27,466 nt of DNA. Origin: a virus. The translations under genes were made by a program, and so were the position numbers. The stretch lies in IMG/VR virus record IMGVR_UViG_3300031521_000305, positions 1-27,466 of that record; one strand, 5' to 3'. The notes below the pieces were generated by a model that ran no database searches, was not told where the DNA came from, and saw only the letters and a program-made list of their open reading frames with translations. Shown here one piece after another: positions 16,586 through 23,808 of this stretch (position 1 is the stretch's first letter; the number at the start of each line of letters is the position of its first letter).

Positions 16586-16858
16586 ATGTATATATTAAAT
16601 ACAAAGCAAGATTATCTAAATTGCTTGGAGCTTAATCCTAGTGATACTAAATCAAGGCTTCAGAATTTATTAGATAATCGCTTTAATTGGTTTGATGTAG
16701 CTGTACTAGCAACTGCTGATAACGCTGTTATAGATGCTACACACAGAATTATTGGTAGTGATGAATTACTCTATCAAGAATATAAAGAAGATTCTAATGC
16801 ACTTATGTTTGGGCTGGGATTCACTGTTGAAGAGATAGAAGGATTAATAAATGGATAA
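16586..16858 (+). CDS. Small acidic protein downstream of the fibre gene, unknown function
   Basis: 90 aa, beginning MYILNTKQDYLNCLELNPSD and containing NRFNWFDVAVLATADNAVIDATHRIIG. No enzyme motif, membrane segment or cysteine pair typical of zinc binding is seen. AGGAG lies upstream; the start abuts the stop of the RT-like ORF, and its end overlaps the next gene by 8 bases, so it belongs to a translationally coupled fibre-distal cassette. It is too short and not basic enough to be recognised as the DGR accessory protein Avd, although the position would allow it. A fibre accessory or chaperone is possible by location only. Confidence 0.65.
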   Translation: MYILNTKQDYLNCLELNPSDTKSRLQNLLDNRFNWFDVAVLATADNAVIDATHRIIGSDELLYQEYKEDSNALMFGLGFTVEEIEGLING

Positions 16859-17240
16859 TGTTAAATTAAGATTTGATTCATCAACAGGAAAAGTTGGTAA
16901 AACATATCCTGAATCTATGGATGTTGCAGAACCATACTTGACAATAACAGTTGAACAAAGCAATGAAATAAGCTCACAAGCAGATAAAGTTTTCTTTGTT
17001 GTTGCCGGTGAATTAACATCTAAAAACAAAGCTGATATAGAAGCTGAAGAATCTATACAAAAACAAAAAGAAATTAAAAGAGCTGAATTACAAAATCAAA
17101 TTGATGAACTTGAAAAGTCACAAGCTAGACCTCTAAGAGAATTAAGACTAGATACTACAAATCAATATTCACAAGCTAAATTGGTTGGTATTGATAATCA
17201 GATTGTAAACCTAAGAACACAAATTAAGGAGATAAATTAA
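16851..17240 (+). CDS. Fibre-associated protein with C-terminal coiled coil, possibly fibre assembly
   Basis: 129 aa. The N-terminal half looks beta-rich (VKLRFDSSTGKVGKTYPE, PYLTITVEQ, KVFFVVAGEL); residues about 58-95 form a charged helix (EAEESIQKQKEIKRAELQNQIDELE) and the end is another helix with QIVNLRTQIKEIN. This N-terminal beta plus C-terminal helix layout is common in phage proteins encoded next to fibre genes, some of which act in fibre assembly; I do not recognise a specific family. Its stop overlaps the next start as TAATG at 17238-17242. Confidence 0.6.
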   Translation: MDNVKLRFDSSTGKVGKTYPESMDVAEPYLTITVEQSNEISSQADKVFFVVAGELTSKNKADIEAEESIQKQKEIKRAELQNQIDELEKSQARPLRELRLDTTNQYSQAKLVGIDNQIVNLRTQIKEIN

Positions 17241-17518
17241 TGGAAATATTTATGATGATATTTGGAATAGTAGAACCCTTCATAGCTAAACTAATTGAAA
17301 GTAAGGTTGTACCTTTACTTAAACGTAAAGCTTATGAAAGATTGCATGGCTTTGCTGAAGATGTTGCTACAGATTTGGTAAATCTAAAAACTAAATCAAC
17401 TAATGAAACTAACCCTGTTAAGAAACTAGCTTATGATGAAGGTCTTAAACTTGGTTCTGAAACACTAAGAGCTGTTGGTAATATGTTGATTCAAGCTTCT
17501 GATGAACTAGATAAATAA
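17240..17518 (+). CDS. Small helical protein upstream of the lysis genes, unknown function
   Basis: 92 aa. The N-terminus (MEIFMMIFGIVEPFIAKLIE) is hydrophobic and could associate with membrane as one amphipathic or short transmembrane helix, followed by a basic patch (PLLKRKAYERLHG) and a helical remainder. It lies five bases upstream of the membrane protein at 17524 and is coupled to the upstream gene. A role in lysis is possible from position; no known motif is visible. Confidence 0.6.
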   Translation: MEIFMMIFGIVEPFIAKLIESKVVPLLKRKAYERLHGFAEDVATDLVNLKTKSTNETNPVKKLAYDEGLKLGSETLRAVGNMLIQASDELDK

Positions 17519-17523
17519 AGCTT

Positions 17524-17730
17524 ATGACAAAGAAGCAAATTGCACAACTTACAGTATTGATAGTTCTTGTCAATGCTCTTATAGGTGCAGGATTCTTTGT
17601 TACATATCCATCTATGACTGCATACGCTGTCTCTAAAGACACTATGCAGTTAGTCTTGGATGGAATCAATGGAACAAATAAAAGATTAGACACAATGAAT
17701 GAACGGTTAGACAAATTAGCCGATAAATAG
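17524..17730 (+). CDS. Single-transmembrane protein, holin candidate
   Basis: 68 aa with a Lys-containing start (MTKKQ), one strong transmembrane segment at about residues 8-34 (LTVLIVLVNALIGAGFFVTY) and a short charged C-terminal helix (NKRLDTMNERLDKLADK). The size and single membrane segment resemble the 67-aa T7 holin gp17.5, and it is directly followed by the endolysin gene. Small holins cannot be assigned by sequence with confidence; a spanin-like or other small membrane protein is the alternative. Confidence 0.55.
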   Translation: MTKKQIAQLTVLIVLVNALIGAGFFVTYPSMTAYAVSKDTMQLVLDGINGTNKRLDTMNERLDKLADK

Positions 17731-17738
17731 AGGTAAAT

Positions 17739-18224
17739 ATGAGTTATAAAGATTATTTAATAAAAGCAAAAGATATAAAAATATCAGATCATTTTTCTCT
17801 GTATGATGTTGCTCATTCAGACACAGCAGAAAAAAATAATATTGATAATACACCGTCAGCAGCAATACTTGCTAATGCGGTGTTTCTAATCAAAAAGGTC
17901 TTAGAACCTATCAGGATTCACTTTAATAAACCTGTAATAGTAGATTGTATTTATAGATGTAAAGCAGTAAATGACAACATGGGTATAGACCCTAAAACTA
18001 AAAAAATAATTAAAGGTGCATCTAACAGTCAGCACTTGTTTGGACAAGCTGCGGATATTTACATCAAAGGAGTTTCAAACTCAGATATTGTAAACTACAT
18101 CCGCACTAACTTAGACTTTGACCAATGCATATTAGAAGCTTCATGGGTTCATGTTTCCTTTAAAACAAAAGGTAACAGAAAAGAAGTTTACAGATGTGTT
18201 AATGGTCAATACATAAAGATTTAG
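17739..18224 (+). CDS. Endolysin, peptidase M15 family (D-Ala-type carboxy/endopeptidase)
   Basis: 161-aa zinc peptidase that would cleave peptide cross-links in peptidoglycan at the end of infection. The M15 zinc site is complete: S-x-H99-LFGQAA-D106 fits SxHxxGxAxD, and ILE133-AS-W136-V-H138 gives the catalytic Glu and third zinc ligand. There is no signal peptide, so release needs a holin, consistent with the membrane protein gene just upstream. A ribosome site GAGG lies upstream. It takes the place of the T7 amidase gp3.5, but sits in the late region next to the terminase genes. Confidence 0.9.
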   Translation: MSYKDYLIKAKDIKISDHFSLYDVAHSDTAEKNNIDNTPSAAILANAVFLIKKVLEPIRIHFNKPVIVDCIYRCKAVNDNMGIDPKTKKIIKGASNSQHLFGQAADIYIKGVSNSDIVNYIRTNLDFDQCILEASWVHVSFKTKGNRKEVYRCVNGQYIKI

Positions 18225-18235
18225 AGGATAAATAT

Positions 18236-18475
18236 ATGGAACAAGAGAGATTACTTTACAATGGCTTTGTAGAAGTTCTACTTGAAAAACTAAAACAAGG
18301 TAAAGATATTTCACCTAAAGATTTAGAAGTAATACAGAAATTTCTAGCATCACAGAATATTGGTGCAGATCCTGTTAAACATACTGGACTTAATGAATTA
18401 TCTACAAAGGCTAAAAGTACTTTAGATTTACCTTTTGAAGAGGAAGATCAACTCCCACTAAAAAGGGTTAAATAA
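18236..18475 (+). CDS. Terminase small subunit, T7 gp18-like
   Basis: 79 aa (T7 gp18 89 aa), in the gene 18 position directly before the large terminase. Helix-forming N-terminus with LYNGFVEVLLEKLKQGKDISPKDLEVIQKFLASQNIG, and an acidic/basic tail ending PFEEEDQLPLKRVK. In T7-like phages this subunit recognises concatemer DNA and stimulates the motor. The assignment relies on size, position and the helical pattern SPKDLEVIQKFL typical of such subunits. Confidence 0.8.
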   Translation: MEQERLLYNGFVEVLLEKLKQGKDISPKDLEVIQKFLASQNIGADPVKHTGLNELSTKAKSTLDLPFEEEDQLPLKRVK

Positions 18476-18483
18476 ATATAACA

Positions 18484-20187
18484 ATGGAAATATTAATAGA
18501 TTCTATTCAGAGGGAGAAGTTAAGGAATAACTTTAAGAACTATTTATACGTTGTTTTCAAACATATTAACCTACCTAATCCAACACCAATTCAATATGCT
18601 ATGGCAGAAGAATTGATGTATGGAGAATCAGATATTGTTATTGAAGGTTTTAGAGGTGTTGCTAAATCTACAATTACCGGTATTTATTCTTCTTGGTTAT
18701 TAGATAGAGATCCTGAGAATGAACAACTACTAACAGTATCAGCAAACCAAACTGAAGCTATTAAGTTCATGAAATTTACTAGAAACTTAATAGAGGTTGT
18801 ACCTTTTCTTAATTACCTTAGACCTAATCCACAGCGTAATCAACGTGATAGTGCTTTGCAGTTTGACGTTGCACCTGCTGTAACAAGGATTCAACCATCT
18901 TGTAAGGCATTAGGTATCTTTGGACAATTAACAGGTAACAGAGCAACAACTATTATTGCTGATGATGTGGAAACATCTGAGAATTGTGATACTCAAGTTA
19001 AAAGAGAGCATATTGATGCTTCATTATCTGAGTTTAGACAAATACTCATACCTCAAGTTGGTAGATTGTTGTTCTTGGGTACACCACACACAGAAGTATC
19101 CATCTATAATAAGTTGTATGAAAAAGGATGTAAGGTAAGAATCTTTCCTATTAAATATCCGACACCTCAACAACAAGATAAATATGGAGATAAACTAGCA
19201 CCATACATAACTGAGAAGCTAATTGAAGATCCTTTGTTAGCTGATAAACCTACAGATCCTTTAAGATTCAATGAGAATGAAATATTAAAGTTAGAGGCTG
19301 AAGGTAGAAGTAAGTTTGCTATGCAACAGATGTTAGACACGACATTATCAGATATAGAACGGTACCCGTTAAAATGCTCTGATCTTATCGTGACTGATCT
19401 AAATAAAGATATGGCACCTGAGAAGATTGCTTATGGTTCAGCTCCATCACAAATATTAAAAGATATTCCATGTTGTGGTATTGCTAATGATAGATACTAT
19501 TCACCTATTGTTATTCCTGATACTAAATGGTTGCCATACACAACTAAGGTAATGGCAATAGACCCTTCAGGAAGAGGGAAGGATGAACTTGCCTATACAA
19601 CCTTAGGAGTTCTTAACTCACAGCTCTTCTTGCTCAAGCAGGGAGGCTTACAGGGTGGTTATAGTGCTGATAACTTAGTTGCTATAGCTAAGATGGCAAA
19701 AGAATATAAGATCAATGATATGGTTATTGAAAGTAACTTTGGTGATGGTATGTTCACTACTTTGTTGGAACCTGTGTTAAGAAAGATTCATCCTTGTAAT
19801 ATTGAAGAAATAAGACACAATACACAGAAGGAAAGAAGAATCATTGATACTCTTGAACCTGTTATGAATCAACACAAGTTGGTGGTTGATAAGAGGGTTA
19901 TTCTCGATGATAGAGAGAGTATTAAAGGCTATCCATTGGAGAAACAGCAGCAGTACTCTTTGTTTTATCAGTTGACTCGGATTACCAAAGATAGAGGCTG
20001 CTTACAACATGATGATAGATTAGATTGTTTAGCTATGGCTGTGGCTCGTTGTTTAAGTTTATTGAACTTAGATGTTGAAGAGCTAATTAAACAAAGGCTT
20101 GAAGAAGAATTTGATGCTGAGATTGAAAGAGTATTTGGTACTGATTATTCAGATAAGATTGAACCTAACTGGATGAACTTCTGCTAG
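18484..20187 (+). CDS. Terminase large subunit, T7 gp19-like ATPase/nuclease
   Basis: DNA-packaging motor, 567 aa (T7 gp19 586 aa). ATPase: Walker A G55-FRGVAKS-62 as in the T7 FRGVGKS loop, Walker B IIAD160-D-V-E163. Nuclease: AID360PSGRGKDE, IE416SNFGDGMF and QHD510DRLD, the three acidic clusters of the RNase-H-like domain that cuts concatemers. The protein ends DKIEPNWMNFC. The start ATG at 18484 follows the small subunit by eight bases with a weak ribosome site. Confidence 0.97.
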   Translation: MEILIDSIQREKLRNNFKNYLYVVFKHINLPNPTPIQYAMAEELMYGESDIVIEGFRGVAKSTITGIYSSWLLDRDPENEQLLTVSANQTEAIKFMKFTRNLIEVVPFLNYLRPNPQRNQRDSALQFDVAPAVTRIQPSCKALGIFGQLTGNRATTIIADDVETSENCDTQVKREHIDASLSEFRQILIPQVGRLLFLGTPHTEVSIYNKLYEKGCKVRIFPIKYPTPQQQDKYGDKLAPYITEKLIEDPLLADKPTDPLRFNENEILKLEAEGRSKFAMQQMLDTTLSDIERYPLKCSDLIVTDLNKDMAPEKIAYGSAPSQILKDIPCCGIANDRYYSPIVIPDTKWLPYTTKVMAIDPSGRGKDELAYTTLGVLNSQLFLLKQGGLQGGYSADNLVAIAKMAKEYKINDMVIESNFGDGMFTTLLEPVLRKIHPCNIEEIRHNTQKERRIIDTLEPVMNQHKLVVDKRVILDDRESIKGYPLEKQQQYSLFYQLTRITKDRGCLQHDDRLDCLAMAVARCLSLLNLDVEELIKQRLEEEFDAEIERVFGTDYSDKIEPNWMNFC

Positions 20188-20445
20188 TAAAATTTTGGTA
20201 GAATTTTCTGAGAGGGTATACGTAGAGAGAGCGTGGGCAAGATCCCCCATAGGGTGCCGTATATTATGCAGATCAAGAGGGATAAAATCAATCATAGCTG
20301 TGCTTTACATAAAATACTATGTTTTATGTAATGAAATATTCTAGTATTAGATACAATTATATATTGTTAAATATGTATGTGCATTTATTTGTATGTACAT
20401 ATTTTTTCATTATTAAATATTTTTATCTAAAATACAAATAAACAC
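20188..20445. other. Intergenic genome-end region: GC-rich island and two dyads
   Basis: No gene seen. In T7-like virions the right end of the linear genome follows the large terminase, and early genes start near the left end, so the physical termini (or direct terminal repeat) should lie here. The notable part is a GC-rich island at about 20210-20260 (runs such as AGAGAGAGCG, GATCCCCCAT, AGGGTGCCG) in otherwise very AT-rich DNA; GGCA (20235-20238) and TGCC (20256-20259) could pair around CCC/GGG. Downstream lie dyads TTACATAAAA/TTTTATGTAA (20305-20314/20322-20331) and AAATATGTA/TACATATTT (20369-20377/20396-20404). The terminal-repeat boundaries are not visible in a joined sequence. Confidence 0.5.
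20305..20331. repeat. Inverted repeat TTACATAAAA/TTTTATGTAA, first copy
   Basis: Perfect 10-bp arms with a 7-nt loop between the large terminase gene and the early promoter. The arms are shared with the dyad at 21963-21992, whose loop differs in length and sequence. It could be a binding site or a terminator shielding the early region from late transcription; there is no T run. Confidence 0.65.
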
Positions 20446-20474
20446 TTGACTTAATCTGAAAACTATGTTATACT
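20446..20474 (+). promoter_or_regulatory. Sigma70 promoter with shared operator, driving the integrase-containing early operon
   Basis: -35 TTGACT (20446-20451), 17-nt spacer, -10 TATACT (20469-20474). The spacer begins TAATCTGAAAA, identical over 11 nt to the spacer of the promoter at 25732-25760; over 39 nt the two elements match at 31 positions. Spacers are not normally conserved, so the block is probably a common operator for the phage repressor. Transcription would start near 20481 and give a leader of about 190 nt before the gene at 20669. Confidence 0.8.
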
Positions 20475-20649
20475 AATATAGTAATCAGGTTAATCAATAC
20501 CGGACAGCATGAGCCACTGAATAAACAAGGCTATAACATAAGCGGTAATAGATCAACTAACTACAATATATCACAAACAACAGTTTAAAACGTATTACAA
20601 CAGCATACAACAACAGCTAAAGCACAAGAGGCTTGACTTGTAATGCTTA

Positions 20650-20670
20650 ATTAAAGGAGATTACTACAAT
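20650..20670 (+). promoter_or_regulatory. Repeated translation-initiation cassette, copy 1
   Basis: AAAGGAGATTACTACAATGG (20653-20672 approx.) contains an ideal AAGGAG eight or nine bases before ATG and occurs identically at about 21255-21274 before the second early gene. Same start context implies equally strong translation of the two first early proteins. Confidence 0.6.
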
Positions 20671-21244
20671 GGAATTAGAAGAAAGAATTATTAATACATC
20701 TGTAATGATATTTAAATATCAAAAAGGTATAACAAGCCATTCTCTTGAATCTAACATTAGAAGAAATATTAAAGAAATAGTAGATGAATTAGAAAGTCCT
20801 ATTTTCAATTGGCTTGGTATGCATGGAATGATCGATAGTATCTTAGAGATTAAGCCTGACTACAACAGGGCTGATGTTTATTCTAATTTCACTGATTTAT
20901 ATGAAGTTGATGAAATAACTGATAACTTTAATAATATGTTAGGTGGTGGTCAAATATTCGGCTCGGCTGTAACTGATGAAGATGTACTAGAATTTATATT
21001 AAAACTAAAGTGTAAGCAATGCAATCAAGATACTTACTTTATGAATATTGTCAATGAATTAGTAAATACATACGTAACACTTTGTCAGAGTGATTTGCAA
21101 GAGTTAAACACAATTATTATAAACTTTGAGTTATTAAAAGATTTAAATCATTATAATGGTAATTTTTTACATGATTATGTTGATATAGACCCTGACAACA
21201 TAAATGAAATTGTAGAACAAAGATGTACAACATTAGTAGCATAA
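20669..21244 (+). CDS. First early protein, acidic, unknown function
   Basis: 191 aa, strongly acidic, mostly helical, with a CKQC pair near residues 113-116 and scattered aromatic residues. I do not recognise the family. As the first gene behind the strong repressible promoter, it is in the position where T7-like phages put host-takeover or anti-restriction proteins, which are also often small and acidic; this is positional inference only. Its ribosome site and start are embedded in a 20-nt sequence repeated exactly before the next gene. Confidence 0.65.
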   Translation: MELEERIINTSVMIFKYQKGITSHSLESNIRRNIKEIVDELESPIFNWLGMHGMIDSILEIKPDYNRADVYSNFTDLYEVDEITDNFNNMLGGGQIFGSAVTDEDVLEFILKLKCKQCNQDTYFMNIVNELVNTYVTLCQSDLQELNTIIINFELLKDLNHYNGNFLHDYVDIDPDNINEIVEQRCTTLVA

Positions 21245-21268
21245 AAGAAGTAAAAGGAGATTACTACA

Positions 21269-21625
21269 ATGGCAGATGATGAAATTATTTATTCAGATAG
21301 AATTATTGCTCTATCTCAACACTTAGAAGTAGAACCCGATGAACTTAATGAAACTAGCTATAATGAACAAATTATAGAATATGGCAATCAAGAATATTTG
21401 GTTGTTGATGATAGTGAAGCTGATGATGCTTGGGATGAAGATTTGGAAAACTTTATTGATGATTGTGTTCTTTATGAAATACCTGAACAATATAGAAAAT
21501 ACTTTGACCATGAGGCATTTTGTCGAATAGATGGACGTGCTCACTCACTAAGTGGATATGGTGGTGGTGGTGAGGATTGTGAAACAGTTGATGGAACTGA
21601 ATATTTTATATATAGACAAAATTAA
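21269..21625 (+). CDS. Small very acidic early protein, unknown function
   Basis: 118 aa with dense Asp/Glu runs (VDDSEADDAWDEDLENFIDD). The C-terminus DGRAHSLSGYGGGGEDCE...YFIYRQN resembles a pattern I recall from small uncharacterised phage proteins (GRGH-LS-YDG followed by YxIYRxN). The extreme acidity would suit a DNA-mimic or anti-restriction protein, but nothing in the sequence proves this. Its start context is the same 20-nt cassette as the preceding gene, and it is the second gene of the early operon. Confidence 0.65.
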   Translation: MADDEIIYSDRIIALSQHLEVEPDELNETSYNEQIIEYGNQEYLVVDDSEADDAWDEDLENFIDDCVLYEIPEQYRKYFDHEAFCRIDGRAHSLSGYGGGGEDCETVDGTEYFIYRQN

Positions 21626-21661
21626 TTGTAATTACAAAGGAAGTATAAGGAGAATAAACCA

Positions 21662-21961
21662 ATGAACACAGCAGCTAAACAACCACAACAAAGACCCTCA
21701 AAAGTAACAAAGTTACCATTAACACAAGAGACATTTAATATTCAGATTCACAGGAAAGTAATCAATCAAGGTAAAATCATTCACCATAACAGACTATTAA
21801 TTCTAGGTTTGATCATCTCACAAATAGCTCTAGTATCTTGGAGCATCTGTACAATTAATCAAATCAATGATACTAAAATAAATCAACAGATTATCAATGA
21901 AGAATCAATCCCAACAACAGCACCTAAATTACAAGTAATACCGGCTTCAGAGCTTATTTGA
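21662..21961 (+). CDS. Single-pass membrane protein of the early operon, unknown function
   Basis: 99 aa. Residues 1-43 are polar and basic (cytoplasmic by the positive-inside rule), a transmembrane helix spans about 44-66 (LLILGLIISQIALVSWSICTI), and about 33 residues follow outside. GGAG lies upstream. The gene uses more C-rich codons than the late genes (AAC, CAA, ACC). It is expressed early, so a cell-envelope effector such as exclusion of other phages is conceivable; function is not identifiable. Confidence 0.6.
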   Translation: MNTAAKQPQQRPSKVTKLPLTQETFNIQIHRKVINQGKIIHHNRLLILGLIISQIALVSWSICTINQINDTKINQQIINEESIPTTAPKLQVIPASELI

Positions 21962-21962
21962 T

Positions 21963-21992
21963 TTACATAAATAGTAGTATATTTTTATGTAA
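21963..21992. repeat. Inverted repeat TTACATAAA/TTTATGTAA, second copy of an intergenic dyad
   Basis: Perfect 9-bp arms (21963-21971 and 21984-21992) with a 12-nt loop, one base after the preceding stop codon. The same arm sequence forms the dyad at 20305-20331. No T run follows, so a classic terminator is unlikely; a protein-binding site or RNA-processing stem fits better. Confidence 0.65.
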
Positions 21993-22081
21993 TTCATATC
22001 ACCTCAAACATATACATAACAACCATTACAAACCATTGAGGGTAATAGGTAGTAACAAGAATCACACAGGAGATCTAAACA

Positions 22082-22567
22082 ATGATAATATTCAAAGCAT
22101 ACCAACTAAAAAAAGCTATAGACATAATTAAACAATACAAAGTAACTCATGTAAACTTTCACATATCAAGTAAAATAATGATCTTAACAGCTTACAAAGA
22201 TGATCGAATCATCAAGCATAAAATATCAATCATAAACAATCTACAGCTTGAATATAAATTCTCAACATACTTGGACAGCCTAACATGCTTTACAGCTGGT
22301 GTAGAAGATATAGGAATGATTGATATAACAACTCACAGCTGCATGTTGCAGATTCCTAAAACTGGTAACTTACAATATTTAATAAGATTACCATATCAGG
22401 AGCATAAACTCAATGACACCAATCAACTAACCATGCTCAAGCTAGACAGAAAAGCACTAGCAAAAACTCTCAAAGGTTTAACAGATAATAAGGTTCAGAT
22501 CATAACCTTCAACAAACATATTGAGATCAAGGACAGCAACACAACCTATGTAATACCAATTAATTAA
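22082..22567 (+). CDS. Unknown 161-aa protein co-transcribed with the integrase
   Basis: Basic, beta-strand-rich protein: MIIFKAYQLKKAIDIIKQYK, then VNFHISSKIMILTAYKDDRI, and a C-terminal IEIKDSNTTYVIPIN. The alternation of a long helix and short strands recalls one domain of a sliding clamp, but I cannot support this beyond the general pattern. AGGAG is at an ideal distance from the ATG, and the gap to the integrase gene is 10 bases, so the two are one unit. Candidates include a recombination directionality factor, but it is larger than usual for one and no helix-turn-helix is seen. Confidence 0.6.
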   Translation: MIIFKAYQLKKAIDIIKQYKVTHVNFHISSKIMILTAYKDDRIIKHKISIINNLQLEYKFSTYLDSLTCFTAGVEDIGMIDITTHSCMLQIPKTGNLQYLIRLPYQEHKLNDTNQLTMLKLDRKALAKTLKGLTDNKVQIITFNKHIEIKDSNTTYVIPIN

Positions 22568-22577
22568 GGAAAAACTC

Positions 22578-23366
22578 ATGAATTTTAACGATTTAACACA
22601 AGAAGTATTTAACATATATTACAGCCAATCTAAAAGCTACAATGTAGTACAAGGCAAGGCTAATGAGCTTATAACAATCATTGGCAAAAGTAAGAATATT
22701 AAATCAATAGATCACCAAGCCATACAAAAAGTAATTACAACTTTAAGATCTAATAATAATTCTCCTGCTACAATTAATAGTAAATTAGCATTATTATCTA
22801 AGATCCTCAACCATGCATACAATGTAAGATACATAAGCTCAAAACCTTTGATAACCTATGCTAAGGTACATAATGAGAAAATAGCTTGGATTGATCTAGA
22901 GTTAGAACACAAAGTCATAGGACATTTTGTATCTAATCAACAACAACTCATAGCAGATCTTGTACCTTTTGCTATCAATACAGGTATGAGAATAGGTGAG
23001 ATCATAAACCTACAACCTGAGCATATTGACAGTGGATACATAAGAATTTGGGATAGTAAAAATAATATCTCAAGAAGTATTCCTATGAATGATATTGTTA
23101 AATCCATAGTTAAGTTAAATCCTGATCTCTTTACTATGCTAAATTATGATAAAGTTAGATACCAATGGAATCAGATGCAAGCTGCATTGGATATACCTGA
23201 TGTAACCATTCACACATTAAGACATACATTTTGCAGTAGATTAGTACAAAAAGGTGTACCTTTAACAGTGATACAACAGCTTGCAGGACATACAACCATA
23301 ACAACAACCTTGAGATATACTCACCTAAAAAATGAGAATCTTGAGGATGCAGTTAATTGTTTATAG
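22578..23366 (+). CDS. int: Tyrosine recombinase (phage integrase)
   Basis: 262-aa site-specific recombinase that would integrate the phage into the host chromosome. The N-terminal core-binding domain covers about residues 1-88 (SPATINSKLALLSKILNHAY), and the catalytic domain follows. The active site is complete: R138 (NTGMRIGEI), K161, H212-x-x-R215 (HTLRHTFCSRL), H238 (LAGHTT) and nucleophile Y247 (LRYTHL). There is no long arm-binding extension. It lies in the operon controlled by the promoter at 20446, so the repressor would also shut it off in the lysogen. An attachment site is expected nearby, possibly in 23751-24401, but no tRNA-like core was recognised. Confidence 0.95.
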   Translation: MNFNDLTQEVFNIYYSQSKSYNVVQGKANELITIIGKSKNIKSIDHQAIQKVITTLRSNNNSPATINSKLALLSKILNHAYNVRYISSKPLITYAKVHNEKIAWIDLELEHKVIGHFVSNQQQLIADLVPFAINTGMRIGEIINLQPEHIDSGYIRIWDSKNNISRSIPMNDIVKSIVKLNPDLFTMLNYDKVRYQWNQMQAALDIPDVTIHTLRHTFCSRLVQKGVPLTVIQQLAGHTTITTTLRYTHLKNENLEDAVNCL

Positions 23367-23435
23367 TTAATATAGCATATATTAAGTCGGTTAATGTATA
23401 CCATATTAAACATTAAGAAAATAAAGGAGAATTTA

Positions 23436-23750
23436 ATGAAAGATAAAATTTATTGTGTAAACTGTAAGCATTTTATGCAACCATGCATGCCTAGATTTAT
23501 AGATGGTGGGTTTCCAGTACCTCCAATGGTAATACAAATACCTTATGGTATTCCTTATTGTACTCACACCAATGCAACTTATACGGTTGATACTGCTATA
23601 AAAGAAGAAACACATCAACAAACCTGTGAAAGTAGAAATGTAAATAATGATTGTAGTGACTTTGAGAATAAAGAACTTGAAGCAAAGATCTTAAAAAGCA
23701 AATGGTATAGTAAATTTATAAAAATATTAAATCAGCCCATAAATCTATAA
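23436..23750 (+). CDS. Cys-rich probable zinc-binding small protein
   Basis: 104 aa from the ATG at 23436, chosen because AAGGAG lies just upstream; an ATG at 23394 has none. CVNCKHFMQPC near the N-terminus, YCTHTN in the middle and a CESRNVNNDCSDFEN segment give six cysteines plus histidines, a pattern for one or two structural zinc sites. It follows the integrase gene with a 69-base gap. The protein at 26868 has a related CxxC-x-H/H-L...C pattern. Function unknown. Confidence 0.7.
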   Translation: MKDKIYCVNCKHFMQPCMPRFIDGGFPVPPMVIQIPYGIPYCTHTNATYTVDTAIKEETHQQTCESRNVNNDCSDFENKELEAKILKSKWYSKFIKILNQPINL

Positions 23751-23778
23751 TATCAACAACCATAAATCTAAGCATGAT

Positions 23779-23808
23779 AGCATACCTTTAATTAACTTGA
23801 GGTATGCT
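23779..23808. repeat. Inverted repeat downstream of the integrase cassette
   Basis: AGCATACCT (23779-23787) and AGGTATGCT (23800-23808) are perfect 9-bp arms separated by 12 bases that include TTAATTAA. It could end the early transcript, although no T run follows, or be a binding site for the integrase or an accessory factor, since core sites of tyrosine recombinases are inverted repeats around a short spacer. Confidence 0.55.

Noticed and set aside
16586-17240. DGR accessory protein Avd among the small genes after the RT remnant
   Set aside because: The 90-aa protein is acidic and lacks a four-helix pattern, and the 129-aa protein has a beta-rich N-terminus; neither looks like Avd.
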